Source: Clostridiaceae bacterium (lineage in GTDB: Bacteria; Bacillota; Clostridia; Saccharofermentanales; Saccharofermentanaceae). Taken from it: a stretch of 64,000 nt of DNA. The notes under the pieces were generated by a model. The model saw only the letters and a program-made list of their open reading frames with translations, was not told where the DNA came from and ran no database searches. The DNA lies in the NCBI GenBank assembly GCA_012729635.1, contig JAAYCT010000008.1, positions 111,197-175,196 of the forward strand, in the 5' to 3' direction. Below are positions 1 through 9,084 of this stretch, in pieces (positions within the stretch are counted from its first letter, which is position 1; every line of letters starts with the position of its first letter). The position numbers were made by a program, and so were the translations under genes.

Positions 1-169
1 TGAGTTTTGATGCAGTGTTCAAAATTGCACACTCAACATCATCACGGTTTTCTGAAATGTAACTATTAATTAAGCGAGTCCAGTTTGCAATTCCGCCATA
101 AGGAGGTGGAACAGGCGCAATGAGGCATAATCTCATTTTTGTATAATTCGAATTATACTCGTTTAGCAT
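1..169 (-). CDS. Glycosyltransferase, N-terminal part (runs off left edge)
   Basis: Leftward reading frame open to the window edge, starting at ATG 169-167 behind an AGGAG site. The translation has about 56 residues and begins with a short variable lead, then a hydrophobic strand followed by APVPPPYGGIANWTRL. A first beta strand ending in PPPYGGIA is typical of the donor-side entry of GT-B glycosyltransferases of family 1/4. A second in-frame ATG lies at codon 12, just before the strand. It follows the same direction as the GT4 gene at 952-2175, so it is probably the next gene of the exopolysaccharide locus, now separated by a transposase remnant. Family assignment rests only on the N-terminal motif. 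Confidence 0.6.
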   Translation of the reverse strand, partial: MLNEYNSNYTKMRLCLIAPVPPPYGGIANWTRLINSYISENRDDVECAILNTASKL

Positions 170-213
170 ATTTTTCTCCTTATACCTTGGCTGATTTTTA
201 TTCTGCACATTCA

Positions 214-567
214 CTAGTATTGAAATGTACTATGGAACTCCAACACAATTTTGGACAGGTATTTAATCATCACATTTTTGAAGACTAAGATTCTACATTT
301 GAGCCATTGCAATGGACTTAAGTAGTCGAGACGTTTCCGTATTCTTCTTTTGTTGTAGAATCCCTCAATGCAAGCAAACATCTTCTGTCTAGTTTTAACT
401 CTTGTCTGGAAGCGCTTCCAGTGTACGGTTTCTTCCTTGAGATTGGCGAAGAAGTTTTCACTCCTGCTGTAATCTCCCGGAGTCCCTTTACGCAAACAAC
501 TCTGCCGCATCCCATACCGATTCTGAGTAATTCCCACGCTGTTCCATCTTAGCAAATTGTCTATCAT
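214..567 (-). pseudogene. IS3-family transposase remnant (OrfB C-terminal end)
   Basis: A 117-codon leftward frame with the recognisable end of an IS3-family DDE integrase: a SENFFANLKEE stretch (the glutamate-containing motif region of the DDE core), a WKRFQTR block, and FYNKRRIRKRLDYLSPLQW, which matches the usual FYN-R-H-LGYLSP ending. Only about the last third of a normal OrfB is present, and the segment before the ENFF motif is garbled. No matching upstream OrfA/OrfB coding sequence could be read in 568-951. It is therefore a decayed element lying between two glycosyltransferase genes, where such insertions are common. Confidence 0.72.
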
Positions 568-951
568 ATCAGCATGATCCCAATTATGTTTGCCCGAGTA
601 TTCTTGAGTACATTTGTCCCTTCAAAATACTTTGGGTGTTAATACTCCATCGATCGGATTGATGACGCAACCAATACTGTAACGATCCGCGTTTGAGCAT
701 TTTTTCCGATTCGAGTGCATATTTCGTCAAAAAAATCCCGATGCAAGAATATCGTCAATTAGCAATAATTACCACATGTGCCCTCGGGCAGATTTCATTG
801 AGTTCTGTACATCACAGAGTTCTTTTGCAGGAAATGCGTCCCACATATAGGTTTGGTAAAAAACTTCAATCCTTTCATTTTTTCTTCTGATTTTCGAGCG
901 TTTCCCGAACTGTTCTATCGGAGAGAAATCATAATGTTCAGCATGGTCTCC
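568..951. other. Gene-free stretch upstream of the transposase remnant
   Basis: About 380 bases of AT-rich sequence between the IS3 remnant and the end of the GT4 gene. Short frames exist, but none shows a plausible ribosome site or a recognisable protein. It may hold unreadable remains of the same insertion element; no terminal inverted repeats could be placed. Confidence 0.35.
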
Positions 952-2175
952 TTATATCTCATCCAAAGTTTTCCGTAATAGACTGATGTATTTTTCGGTA
1001 CATATTTCAGTAGTATATTTTCTTTCAAAAAGTTGTCTGGCATTCTCACCCATGTTTTGTCGTTTCTCTTCATCACTTCTGAGTTCATCAATGCTACGAA
1101 TCAAAGCCTCTACGTCCCCGATCTCGACAGAAAATCCTGCGTCGTGCTCAACTAATTCTCTGGACAGTTCGGCATCTCGATTCATGATTGAAATAACCGG
1201 TTTACCTGCCATCAAATAACTGTATGTTTTGCTGGGCATTGCAAGATCCGAGAGCCCGCTATTGAGCGTAACGACGAACACATCACTATCATTAAGCGCC
1301 CGCAAATAATCATCGCCGTGAAGATAATCGGATATATAAACATTTTGCAAGGCATTTTGTTCAACCTGATTACGCAAGTGTGTAAATTTGTTACCATGTC
1401 CCGCAAACATAAATCCTACACTATCCGAATTCATCCTCTTGATGGCGCATATGAGTGTATCAACATCCTGAGCCGTCCCGATATTTCCAAAATATGAGAC
1501 AATAAATCGGTTTTTCAATTCTTGGTGTTCGATGATTCGGGTTACACTCGTTTTTTGCATTCTATCCATCGTCACGTTTTGATACCAATTGTAAATAACA
1601 CTTACTTGCTCTTCTTTCAGTCCCTTACGGTTTGCAAGAAGAAAACGCTTCATATCTTCGGAAATAACCACCACATGATGAACAATCCGGAAAAGAGACT
1701 TGTTAATGCGAATCATTAATGAACTCAGAATACCGTTATTCTTTATTTTATTGGTCGCGATAGCAATTTCAGGATATGCATCAAAACACACAAAGATCAC
1801 TTTGATTCCGTACAGCTTATACGCAAGAGACGCCACCATCGGCAAGATGGGCGGATTGGAATACACGATCAGTGTTCTGTATTTTTTGAATCTTCGAATT
1901 CTCAACAGTACTTCCAATGTGAAGGAAAAGAAGTTAATCAAACGACCCATCCGACTGCTTCTTTTCGTTTGAATGTACCGAAGTCTTCGTATGCCAATTT
2001 TTCTGTGTGTTTCTTCAATGGCAACTCTCTTGTTGCAGTACTCCTTCGGACAACCGCAAAGAACATCTACCGACAATCCGGCTTCTGCTAAAGCAACCGC
2101 TGTATCATACGGGAGTGTTGCCGAAGACACATATTCAGGGTAAAAAAACTGACATAAAAACAGCACATCTTTCAT
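952..2175 (-). CDS. GT4-family glycosyltransferase (WbuB-like)
   Basis: About 407 residues. It transfers a sugar from a nucleotide donor, most likely in assembly of the exopolysaccharide repeat unit. The protein opens with the Rossmann strand MKDVLFLCQFFYPE, continues with a donor-domain region (VIYNWYQN, then YFGNIGTAQDV) and ends in the GT4 signature MPSKTYSYLMAGKPVIS in the C-terminal Rossmann fold. The frame extends upstream to an ATG at 2259, but the first 28 codons look unlike the family. ATG 2175 starts exactly at the first beta strand and has AGGAGG about 17 bases upstream, which is a little far, so the start is not certain. It follows the BY-kinase gene in the same direction and has clearly lower GC than the kinase. 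Acceptor and sugar cannot be told from sequence. Confidence 0.85.
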   Translation of the reverse strand: MKDVLFLCQFFYPEYVSSATLPYDTAVALAEAGLSVDVLCGCPKEYCNKRVAIEETHRKIGIRRLRYIQTKRSSRMGRLINFFSFTLEVLLRIRRFKKYRTLIVYSNPPILPMVASLAYKLYGIKVIFVCFDAYPEIAIATNKIKNNGILSSLMIRINKSLFRIVHHVVVISEDMKRFLLANRKGLKEEQVSVIYNWYQNVTMDRMQKTSVTRIIEHQELKNRFIVSYFGNIGTAQDVDTLICAIKRMNSDSVGFMFAGHGNKFTHLRNQVEQNALQNVYISDYLHGDDYLRALNDSDVFVVTLNSGLSDLAMPSKTYSYLMAGKPVISIMNRDAELSRELVEHDAGFSVEIGDVEALIRSIDELRSDEEKRQNMGENARQLFERKYTTEICTEKYISLLRKTLDEI

Positions 2176-2381
2176 TTTCGAATCTGAAGTACCCTCCTTC
2201 AAACGAACATTCTGGAAAAATAAATCTCGATAAAAACTTGAAGCAATTGTATCTTTCATCTGATCTCTCTTTTCCCTTGTTCACACCGTTGCTCATTATC
2301 AAGTCAAAAAGCAAATTATCATTTCAAATAACTTGTGCAAATCAAAACCGTTGACTCGACGTTATGTCATCTTTTCAAAAC

Positions 2382-3215
2382 TTATCCCCCCGGTCTCATC
2401 GGAGGTCGGCGGATCGGGGCTTTGGGGGCAGGCTTGGGCGGGGGCGGCTCGGGATTCGGTTTGGCGGTGCTGTTCGCGGAGACAAGCTTCTCCGAAGCGG
2501 GCCGGGCGGGGCGGCCGGGCGGGCGTTTTGGGCTCTTGGTGTCGACTCCGTAGCCGTAGCCGTAACCGTAGACACCCTCCTTTTTGCCGGTGTGATTGAG
2601 AACCGCTCCGATGACATTCGCGTTCGCGCGAATGAGTGTCGTATAGGCTTCCTTAAGCGATTCGCGACGGGTCTTGGCGTTCCGGACGACCAGGATTACC
2701 CCGTCGACGAGGGACGCGATGATCTGCGTATCCGGAACCAGAAGGATCGGCGGTGTGTCCATTATGATGTAATCGAATTCCTTCCGAAGCTCCTCCAGAA
2801 GATTCCGGAATCGGTCCGAAGTGAGGAAACGACTGGGATTGCTCGGCTTGCGACCCGCCGTAATCAGGTATAAATTCGGCACTTTGGCCTTATAGACGAA
2901 TTGGCGCCAGTCCGCATCCTGAGAAATAATATCGCTCAAACCGCGCGTATTCACGAGATTAAAGAGAAGGTGTGCGCTCGGATTGCGCATATCCGCGTCG
3001 ATCAGAAGGGTTTTCTTGTCCGAAGCGGCCATCGCCGCCGCGGTATTGGCCGCGATCGTCGTTTTCCCCTCCGCGGGAAGTGCGGACGTAAAGATCAGTG
3101 TCCTTTGTCGGGCTTCGACGAACGAGAAATCGATATTCGCCTTCAATTTTCCGAAAATCGACGCGATCGCCAGATCCGGATTTCGTCCGGCTCCGATCCG
3201 TAACTTTTCGTTCAT
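2382..3215 (-). CDS. BY-family tyrosine kinase, CpsD/CapB-like, with proline-rich tail
   Basis: 277 residues; bacterial tyrosine autokinase that controls polymer length and export together with its membrane activator (the next gene upstream). Walker A is SALPAEGKTT (about 44-53), Walker A' is LLIDADMR (70-77), Walker B is YIIMDTPP (149-156). The C-terminal tyrosine cluster is GVYGYGYGYG, with tyrosines near 216, 218, 220 and 222. Such kinases usually stop soon after this cluster. Here about 50 further residues follow, rich in proline, arginine and lysine, which is unusual. The gene is 83 bases downstream of the Wzz/CpsC gene and shares its promoter by arrangement. GC content is very high at its 3' end, in contrast to the AT-rich glycosyltransferase that follows. 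Confidence 0.9.
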   Translation of the reverse strand: MNEKLRIGAGRNPDLAIASIFGKLKANIDFSFVEARQRTLIFTSALPAEGKTTIAANTAAAMAASDKKTLLIDADMRNPSAHLLFNLVNTRGLSDIISQDADWRQFVYKAKVPNLYLITAGRKPSNPSRFLTSDRFRNLLEELRKEFDYIIMDTPPILLVPDTQIIASLVDGVILVVRNAKTRRESLKEAYTTLIRANANVIGAVLNHTGKKEGVYGYGYGYGVDTKSPKRPPGRPARPASEKLVSANSTAKPNPEPPPPKPAPKAPIRRPPMRPGG

Positions 3216-3298
3216 GATGGTCGGCCTCCTTTTGAATCGAGCCGGACACGGTCTCGCGACCGGCTCATATGCGCTGCGCCGCTTTCCCGGCGCGGGGG

Positions 3299-3994
3299 TC
3301 AGTCTTCGATGATCCTCGGGATACTTCCGAGGACGGGAATGCCCAGTAATTCGGTGATCTGCTCCTCGCTCTTGATCGAGCGGTCGAGAATCTCTACGAG
3401 AAAAGCCAAACCGAAGCCGAAAACGAGTCCGACCGCGAAGCCCAAAGCGGCGTTGCGCGGTCGATTCGGGGAAACCGGCACAGCCGGAAGCCGGGCTTCA
3501 TCGATGATCTGGACGTTGTCCATCTTCATGAACTCGATCACTTCTTTCTGGAAAATGCGGGTCACCGAATTGGCGATCGCCTGCGCGAGAGCGGGATCTC
3601 CGTCCCGGACCGAGATATGGATGATCTCGGTATCCTTGGCGGACGAGACATTGATTTTCTCGGCGAGCCGTGCGGTCGTCATCGGCAGACGCTGCTCGGC
3701 GATCACCTGCTCGAGCACCCGGTTGGTCTTGCAAAGAACACTGTAGGAGTTCACGAGTTTGACATTCAACGTGTAATCATTGTAGGTAAGCGGATCGGTG
3801 CCGGCTTCCGCGCTCTTGACACTGCTGACGATGATCGTCGACTTTGCCTCGTAGACATCGTCCTGAAAAAGATACGTGATCAGCGTTGCCCCGACCCCGA
3901 TGACGATCGTTACGATGAGCATCAGCCAGAATCGTTTGCGCAGCATGGTAATGATTTGTTCGATACCGATCTCCGTCGTCGTATCCGAGCTCAT
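3299..3994 (-). CDS. Wzz/CpsC-type chain-length regulator, activator of the tyrosine kinase
   Basis: 231 residues with the classic polysaccharide co-polymerase layout: a short cytoplasmic N-terminus, membrane segment at about 22-43, an extracytoplasmic domain that starts with DDVYEAKSTIIV, a proline-containing PVSPNRPRN stretch, and a second membrane segment near 186-208, followed by a short cytoplasmic tail that would contact the kinase. In Gram-positive bacteria the adaptor and kinase are separate proteins, as here. A GGAGGGG ribosome site precedes ATG 3994. First gene of the exopolysaccharide transcript visible in the window; a fitting promoter lies at 4033-4061. Confidence 0.88.
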   Translation of the reverse strand: MSSDTTTEIGIEQIITMLRKRFWLMLIVTIVIGVGATLITYLFQDDVYEAKSTIIVSSVKSAEAGTDPLTYNDYTLNVKLVNSYSVLCKTNRVLEQVIAEQRLPMTTARLAEKINVSSAKDTEIIHISVRDGDPALAQAIANSVTRIFQKEVIEFMKMDNVQIIDEARLPAVPVSPNRPRNAALGFAVGLVFGFGLAFLVEILDRSIKSEEQITELLGIPVLGSIPRIIED

Positions 3995-4032
3995 TTCTTC
4001 CCCTCCGGTTCAATACTTCCGCTATTGTATTT

Positions 4033-4061
4033 ATGATAAACATCGGAGAAGCAATCAACAA
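4033..4061 (-). promoter_or_regulatory. Probable sigma-A promoter of the Wzz/kinase operon
   Basis: Read on the minus strand: -35 TTGTTG (4061-4056), 17-base spacer, -10 TATCAT (4038-4033). It lies about 40 bases upstream of the Wzz start codon with the ribosome site in between. Confidence 0.5.
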
Positions 4062-4129
4062 CCGATAATTCATATCGCAATACACTAGTTAGCATCATGT
4101 AACATGACGGAAAAACAATCCGCCGCACC

Positions 4130-4164
4130 AAAAAAACCATTGGCGGACGCGAAGTCCGTGCAAT
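4130..4164 (-). terminator. Rho-independent terminator after the ECF gene
   Basis: On the minus strand a stem with arms CGGAC / GTCCG and loop TTCGC, extended by an outer ATTG / CAAT pairing, is followed by GG and seven Ts. It sits downstream of the ECF transporter stop codon and separates it from the exopolysaccharide operon that runs the same way. Confidence 0.65.
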
Positions 4165-4296
4165 CCGATTCCAAGCGCAGTGAAAACCGCTCCTGTCACT
4201 AATCTAGCACAAAGAGTATCCCATTGACGGTACATTATCAATATTTTGCGGAATTTTTTCCGTTTATTGCAAAAAATCGCTCGTTCGCTTTGCCGG

Positions 4297-4893
4297 TCAG
4301 TCCTTCAGCAATCGGGTGTACGAACGAAATTTCCGGAGCGCGACGGTCAGAACGGACGCGACCGCAATCGCCGCGACCGCCTGGATCAGATTCGCGGGTA
4401 CCTGCGCGGCGGCAACGGCAAACCCGTACATCAGTCCCTCAAAGAGAAAATATCCGCCGACCATGATCGTTTCCGCGACCGCGAACGCAAAGGCTTTTCG
4501 CTTGACCGACGGCTCGCTTTTTCGAAGGATCAGTCCGGCGCACAGGCCGAGAAGTCCCTTGATCACAAACGTCGCCGGTATGTAAACGGTATAACCGAGT
4601 GCCAAATCACTGAGCGCGGAGCCGATGGCCGCCGGGAAAAAGACCCAAGGTCCGAACAGATACGCGCAAAGGAGGATCATCCCGTCCCCGAAGTTCATAT
4701 AGCCGAGACCCGAAGGAATCATAAGCAGGGTCGCCGCGAAAATCAGTGCCGCCGCCAGGCCCAGAAACGTAATCGTAAAAACGGGCTTACGGCCGAACCG
4801 CCGGTCCGTGCCCCGCGGTCCGTTTGCGTCGTTGCGGTCACTTTCGGTATTCTCCGTCCGGATTTCCGGGTTCTTATCGTTTGGATGGTTCAT
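4297..4893 (-). CDS. ECF transporter S component (substrate-binding membrane protein)
   Basis: 198 residues: a polar, charged N-terminal tail of about 37 residues, then five or six membrane segments. The features GLGYMNFGDGMILLCAYLFGP and YIPATFVIKGLLGL are those of the ECF-type S-component family (PF07155), which captures vitamins or precursors and docks on the shared EcfAA'T energising module encoded elsewhere. A strong AAGGAGG site precedes ATG 4893. The gene is divergent from a MocR/PdxR-like regulator. In other Bacillota, PdxR-type regulators control pyridoxal phosphate supply, so a vitamin B6 compound (pyridoxine, or the hydroxymethylpyrimidine-like substrates of related S components) is the best guess. 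Substrate is inferred from context only. Confidence 0.8.
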   Translation of the reverse strand: MNHPNDKNPEIRTENTESDRNDANGPRGTDRRFGRKPVFTITFLGLAAALIFAATLLMIPSGLGYMNFGDGMILLCAYLFGPWVFFPAAIGSALSDLALGYTVYIPATFVIKGLLGLCAGLILRKSEPSVKRKAFAFAVAETIMVGGYFLFEGLMYGFAVAAAQVPANLIQAVAAIAVASVLTVALRKFRSYTRLLKD

Positions 4894-5057
4894 GTTGTGC
4901 CTCCTTGGTTTGTCTTGCTATCATACCGCCGGTTTGATACCATTGAAAGGGTCAGTTTATAAGTTTTTGATGGTGCCAGTTTTGCGCGAAAACCGCTTCT
5001 GTTCCGGATCCCTTCCGGCAAAGGGCAAATCGATCGCCGGCGCCGGAAAGGTTGATC
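4894..5057. promoter_or_regulatory. Divergent control region between the ECF and MocR genes
   Basis: About 160 bases. Leftward, a possible -10 TATGAT (forward 4919-4924) has TTTCAA 17 bases upstream. Two related GGTATCA / GGTATGA words on the minus strand flank this region, which may be direct-repeat operator halves for the MocR-type protein. No riboswitch fold was recognised. Confidence 0.3.
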
Positions 5058-6596
5058 ATGTATATCCCGATTCCCGCTTTGTCCGATGAGTCGCTTTATA
5101 TTCGAATCTACCGGTCGATCCGGGAGGATTGTCTCTCGGGCTTACTGCGCCCCGGCGATCGTCTGCCCTCCCGAAGAAAGCTCGCCCGGGAGCTCGGCGT
5201 CGCCGTCAATACCGTGGACGGCGCATATCAACAGCTGGTCTCCGAGGGCTATGTCGAATCCGTCCCGCGAAGCGGCTTCGTCGTGCGTCCGTTATTCAAA
5301 GAAGACGCACAAGGCGGAAAGCTCGGTTTTTTGCGGGAAAGCAAAGGCGCGGGGCGCGGATCTTTCACCGACGAAGGGCGCAATCAAGGCGCCGACCGGG
5401 GGTCCGGAAACACGGAGTCCGAAGGGGAAAATACGGAGGATGAACTCATCGATTTTTCGCCGAACGGCGTCGACTTGTCCGCCCTTCCGATCCATGATCT
5501 CCGAAAGCTGATTCGTGAAGTTTTCTCGTCGGATCCGAAAGTGGTCTTCGGCGGATGCGATCCGAAGGGTCATCCGGCTCTTCGCGCCGCACTCTGCCGG
5601 TACCTGGCCGTCGTGCGCGGGATCGGCTGTTCGCCCGACCGGATTGTCATCGGGGCGGGTACGGATTATGTTCTGCAGTACCTGATCCGGCTGTTGCGGC
5701 TTGCGGTGAATATGCGGGCGATCGCGACCGAGAATCCGGTATATAACAAGGCCATTCAAATCTTTACGAGTCTGGGCGAGACGGTCGTACCCCTTCCGCT
5801 TGATGATCAGGGGCTGATTCCCGAAGCCCTGCGCGCCTGTCCGGCGAATATCGCCTATGTGACGCCGTCGCATCAGTTTCCGCTCGGCATCGTCATGCCG
5901 GCGGGACGACGTGCCGACCTGCTTTCGTGGGCATCGGACAGCGCCGACCGGTACATCATCGAGGATGATTACGACAGCGAGTTCCGCTACTCCGGTCGTC
6001 CGGTCCCGCCGCTTTTCGCGATGGCCAAAGCGGATAAGGTCATCTATTTGGGCACATTCTCCAAGTCCGTCGCTCCCTCCCTGCGGATCAGTTATCTCGT
6101 TTTGCCCGAAGTGCTTTCCGGGATCAGCCGGAACCGCATGGCTTTCTTTAACACAACCGTGTCCGTGCCCGACCAGCTCGTTCTCGCCCGCTTTCTGGAG
6201 ACGGGGCTTTTCGAGCGACACATCAACCGGATGCGGACGCTCTACCGGCGCAAGAAGGATGTGCTCGTCCGGGAGTTGTCGTCTTTTCAGACACCGCCGG
6301 AAATCACCGGAACCGATGCGGGGATGCACCTGATCTGCTCGTTTCGGGACGGGCCGGGAGAAACGGAACTGGTTGAGCGTGCGGCACATAAGGGTGTCCG
6401 GGTCTACGGCATCTCGGCTTATTTTTCGATCCGCGGGATACGGGACCCCTCCGCGGTCCTGCGGATTCCCGAATCGACCGTGCTTCTGGGCTACGGCGCT
6501 CCGGACGCGGATACGATCGTACGGGGTTGTCGCCTGCTTCGGGAAGCGTGGAATCGACAGGGAAAACACAGGATTGCGAATATACAATTCCGATAA
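5058..6596 (+). CDS. MocR/PdxR-type regulator (GntR helix-turn-helix fused to aminotransferase fold)
   Basis: 512 residues from ATG 5058, which has GGAAAGG six bases upstream (a TTG two codons earlier is possible but worse placed). The N-terminal 75 residues are a GntR winged helix with RPGDRLPSRRKLARELGV and the wing GYVESVPRSGFVV. A polar Gly/Asp/Glu-rich linker of about 50 residues follows, then a fold-type I aminotransferase domain with the PLP-contact Asp in IIEDDYDSEFRY and the Schiff-base lysine in GTFSKSVAPSLR (about K336). MocR proteins sense PLP and act as activators or repressors. Divergence from the ECF S component suggests control of vitamin B6 uptake. Confidence 0.88.
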   Translation: MYIPIPALSDESLYIRIYRSIREDCLSGLLRPGDRLPSRRKLARELGVAVNTVDGAYQQLVSEGYVESVPRSGFVVRPLFKEDAQGGKLGFLRESKGAGRGSFTDEGRNQGADRGSGNTESEGENTEDELIDFSPNGVDLSALPIHDLRKLIREVFSSDPKVVFGGCDPKGHPALRAALCRYLAVVRGIGCSPDRIVIGAGTDYVLQYLIRLLRLAVNMRAIATENPVYNKAIQIFTSLGETVVPLPLDDQGLIPEALRACPANIAYVTPSHQFPLGIVMPAGRRADLLSWASDSADRYIIEDDYDSEFRYSGRPVPPLFAMAKADKVIYLGTFSKSVAPSLRISYLVLPEVLSGISRNRMAFFNTTVSVPDQLVLARFLETGLFERHINRMRTLYRRKKDVLVRELSSFQTPPEITGTDAGMHLICSFRDGPGETELVERAAHKGVRVYGISAYFSIRGIRDPSAVLRIPESTVLLGYGAPDADTIVRGCRLLREAWNRQGKHRIANIQFR

Positions 6597-6645
6597 AAAG
6601 AGACTGTCTCATTTGACTTGGTTACAAGTCTTTGGAGACAGCCCC
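6595..6645 (-). terminator. Terminator of pta-ackA; copy 1 of a dispersed palindrome
   Basis: On the minus strand a two-tier hairpin, outer arms CTGTCTC / GAGACAG and inner arms GACTTG / CAAGTC with loop TAAC, is followed by TCTC and five Ts. It lies 40 bases after the ackA stop. The sequence is closely similar to the hairpin at 12791-12839 after rpsT. Confidence 0.7.
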
Positions 6646-6684
6646 TGCGTTTATATATACAAGTGTCTTCCGCGTTCTTGCGAT

Positions 6685-7902
6685 TCAGCCCTCGGGATTT
6701 GCGGCAACCGATACGATTTTCTGTGTCTCGCGCGCGATCGCCAGTTCCTCGTTGGTCGGAATGATCAACACTTTCGCGGTCGACCCGGGTGCGGACAGAT
6801 CCATCGCGACACCCCGCAGTCCGTCATTCGCCGAATCGTCGATCGCAAGCCCGAGGAATTCGAGTCCCCGGATGCTGTCGCGACGAACGTTAGAATTGTT
6901 CTCGCCGATGCCCGCGGTAAAAACGACCGCATCGACTCCGCCCATCGCGGCGGCGTAGGCGCCGATATATTTTCTGCACTGATAACAAAAAATGTCCATC
7001 GCCAGACGGGCGCGGTCATTTCCGTGCGCGGCGGCGTCCTCCAGATCCCGAAAATCGGATGAGACGCCGGAGACACCGAGCACGCCGGACTTTTTATTCA
7101 TCAACGCATCGATTCCCTTCATGTCCAAACCCTCTTTTTCCATCAGAAAGGTAACGATCGCCGGATCGATGTCACCGCAACGGGTCCCCATGCAGATGCC
7201 CGCCAACGGCGTGAGCCCCATTGACGTATCCATGCATTTCCCGTTCTTGACCGCCGCGATCGACGAGCCGTTGCCGAGATGACAGGTGACGATCTTCAGC
7301 TCCTCGAGCGGACGACCGAGCATTTCGGCGGCGCGTTCGGCGACATAACGGTGTGAGGTCCCGTGAAATCCGTATCGACGGATGCGGAATTCCTCATAGA
7401 GCGCGTACGGTAACGCGTACATGTATGCTTTGGGCTTCATTGTCTGGTGAAAAGCGGTGTCAAAAACCGCGACCTGCGGGACGCCGGGCATCGCCGCCTC
7501 GCACGCTTCGATCCCGGTCAGATTCGGCGGGTTGTGAAGCGGCGCCAGCGGGATGCAAACGCGAATCGCCGCCTTAACGGAAGGCGTGATCAACGCCGAT
7601 CCGGAGAATTTTTCGCCGCCGTGAACGACGCGGTGCCCGACCGCGTCAATTTCCATCATCGAATGGATGACACCGTGCTCGGGGTCGGTAAGCATTGCCA
7701 GAACCTGCTCCATTGCCTCCTTGTGATCCGGAAGATCGACGTCAATCGATATTTTTTCTTCGCCGAGCCGCGTATGCGTAATCGTCGAATCATCCAGTGC
7801 GATCCGCTCGGCCCCGCCCTTTGCGAGAACCTCGCCGGTATCCGATTCAAAAAACTGATACTTCAGGGAAGAACTTCCCGCATTAATAACCAATACTTTC
7901 AT
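6685..7902 (-). CDS. ackA: Acetate kinase
   Basis: 405 residues, the normal length. Cytoplasmic enzyme of the ASKHA fold that converts acetyl phosphate and ADP to acetate and ATP, the substrate-level phosphorylation step of acetate fermentation. Seen: N-terminal [23 protein letters not shown], the [11 protein letters not shown] block, [11 protein letters not shown] and FTAGIGENN, all hallmark motifs. AGGAGA lies six bases before ATG 7902. The stop codon of pta is 17 bases upstream, so the two are co-transcribed from the promoter at 8984-9012 and end at the hairpin 6595-6645. Confidence 0.97.
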   Translation of the reverse strand: MKVLVINAGSSSLKYQFFESDTGEVLAKGGAERIALDDSTITHTRLGEEKISIDVDLPDHKEAMEQVLAMLTDPEHGVIHSMMEIDAVGHRVVHGGEKFSGSALITPSVKAAIRVCIPLAPLHNPPNLTGIEACEAAMPGVPQVAVFDTAFHQTMKPKAYMYALPYALYEEFRIRRYGFHGTSHRYVAERAAEMLGRPLEELKIVTCHLGNGSSIAAVKNGKCMDTSMGLTPLAGICMGTRCGDIDPAIVTFLMEKEGLDMKGIDALMNKKSGVLGVSGVSSDFRDLEDAAAHGNDRARLAMDIFCYQCRKYIGAYAAAMGGVDAVVFTAGIGENNSNVRRDSIRGLEFLGLAIDDSANDGLRGVAMDLSAPGSTAKVLIIPTNEELAIARETQKIVSVAANPEG

Positions 7903-7919
7903 CGATACTCTCCTGTCTC

Positions 7920-8921
7920 TTAATCGATTGCCTGAACGGCGGTGATGGCCGCGACACCGACGATATCATCCGCGGAACAGCCGCGCGACAAATCGTTTAC
8001 CGGTTTCGCGATTCCCTGCGTAATCGGTCCGTACGCCTCGGCTTTCGCCAGCCGCTGGACGAGCTTATACGCAATATTGCCGCAGTTGAGATCCGGGAAA
8101 ATCAGAACGTTGGCCTTGCCCGCAACCGGACTGCCCGCGGCCTTTTTCGCGCCGATATGCGGGACCAGCGCGGCATCGACCTGAAGCTCGCCGTCCAGGT
8201 TGAGCTCCGGCGCTTTTTCCTTTGCGATTCGGGTCGCTTCGATGACCTTCTCCGTCAGTTCGGAACTCGCCGATCCGTAGGTCGAATAGGAAAGCATCGC
8301 GATGACCGGTTCCTTTCCGGTCAATTGACGAAAGGTTTTCGCCGAGGAGATCGCAATCTCGGAAAGTTGATCCGCGTCCGGGTTTTCGACCAGTCCGGAA
8401 TCCGCAAAAAGAAAGGTGCCGTCCGCACCGTATTCGCATTCGGGAACAATCATCATAAAGAGACCGGAGACCAGCTTGGTGCCCGGCGCGGTTCTGAGAA
8501 TCTGTAATGAGGGACGAAGGGTGTCCGATGTGCTGTGGATCGCGCCGGCGACCATTCCGTCGGCGACACCCATCTTGACGAGCATCACACCCAGATACAT
8601 TTCGTCGCGCATCCGGCGAAGACCTTCCGCACGCGCCTCATCCATGCTCGAAAATTTCGCCCGCCGCAGCTGAGCAAACATCTCCGCGTACTCGATGTAT
8701 TCGGGATAATTCATCGGATCAATAAAAACGGCGCCGGAAATATCCCATTTCCCCGCGCCGGCCATCAGCTTTTCTTTGTTCCCCAAAAGAATGACCTTTA
8801 CGATGTCATCCGCCATCAGCTTGGATGCGGCCTCCAACGTTCTCGGGTCCTCTCCCTCGGGAAGAACGATGGTTTTTCCGGCCGACTTCGCCCTTTCGAT
8901 GATCGATTCGATAAACGTCAT
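7920..8921 (-). CDS. pta: Phosphate acetyltransferase
   Basis: 333 residues, the short single-domain form usual in Bacillota and Clostridia. Makes acetyl phosphate from acetyl-CoA and phosphate. Seen: the opening [15 protein letters not shown], the central [19 protein letters not shown], and the C-terminal [30 protein letters not shown] block of the PTA/PTB family, which also holds the conserved RG..D..G end ([13 protein letters not shown]). First gene of the pta-ackA operon. PFOR further along the window supplies the acetyl-CoA. Confidence 0.96.
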   Translation of the reverse strand: MTFIESIIERAKSAGKTIVLPEGEDPRTLEAASKLMADDIVKVILLGNKEKLMAGAGKWDISGAVFIDPMNYPEYIEYAEMFAQLRRAKFSSMDEARAEGLRRMRDEMYLGVMLVKMGVADGMVAGAIHSTSDTLRPSLQILRTAPGTKLVSGLFMMIVPECEYGADGTFLFADSGLVENPDADQLSEIAISSAKTFRQLTGKEPVIAMLSYSTYGSASSELTEKVIEATRIAKEKAPELNLDGELQVDAALVPHIGAKKAAGSPVAGKANVLIFPDLNCGNIAYKLVQRLAKAEAYGPITQGIAKPVNDLSRGCSADDIVGVAAITAVQAID

Positions 8922-8983
8922 GAACCTCGCCTTCTTTCGTTCCTTTATTCACACGCTTTGAAGCGCGCGTTGTGTCCGCAGAC

Positions 8984-9012
8984 AGTATATAGAAAAAAGT
9001 ATCCCGCGACAA
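8984..9012 (-). promoter_or_regulatory. Probable sigma-A promoter of pta-ackA
   Basis: Minus strand: -35 TTGTCG (9012-9007), 17-base spacer, -10 TATACT (8989-8984), about 60 bases before the pta start codon. Confidence 0.6.
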
Positions 9013-9084
9013 TGCAAAAAAAGGGAAAAACGTTCTTTTTCTCTGTTTTTCGTCCGGTGCCCGTTATCGGCTCCGCAATTCCCG

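Noticed and set aside
693..890. 65-codon rightward frame near the IS3 remnant
   Set aside because: No ribosome site and no family; lies in decayed sequence.
5292..6587. 431-codon open frame antisense to the MocR gene
   Set aside because: A by-product of GC-rich codon bias in the sense gene. No ribosome site, no protein family, and the sense frame has clear motifs.
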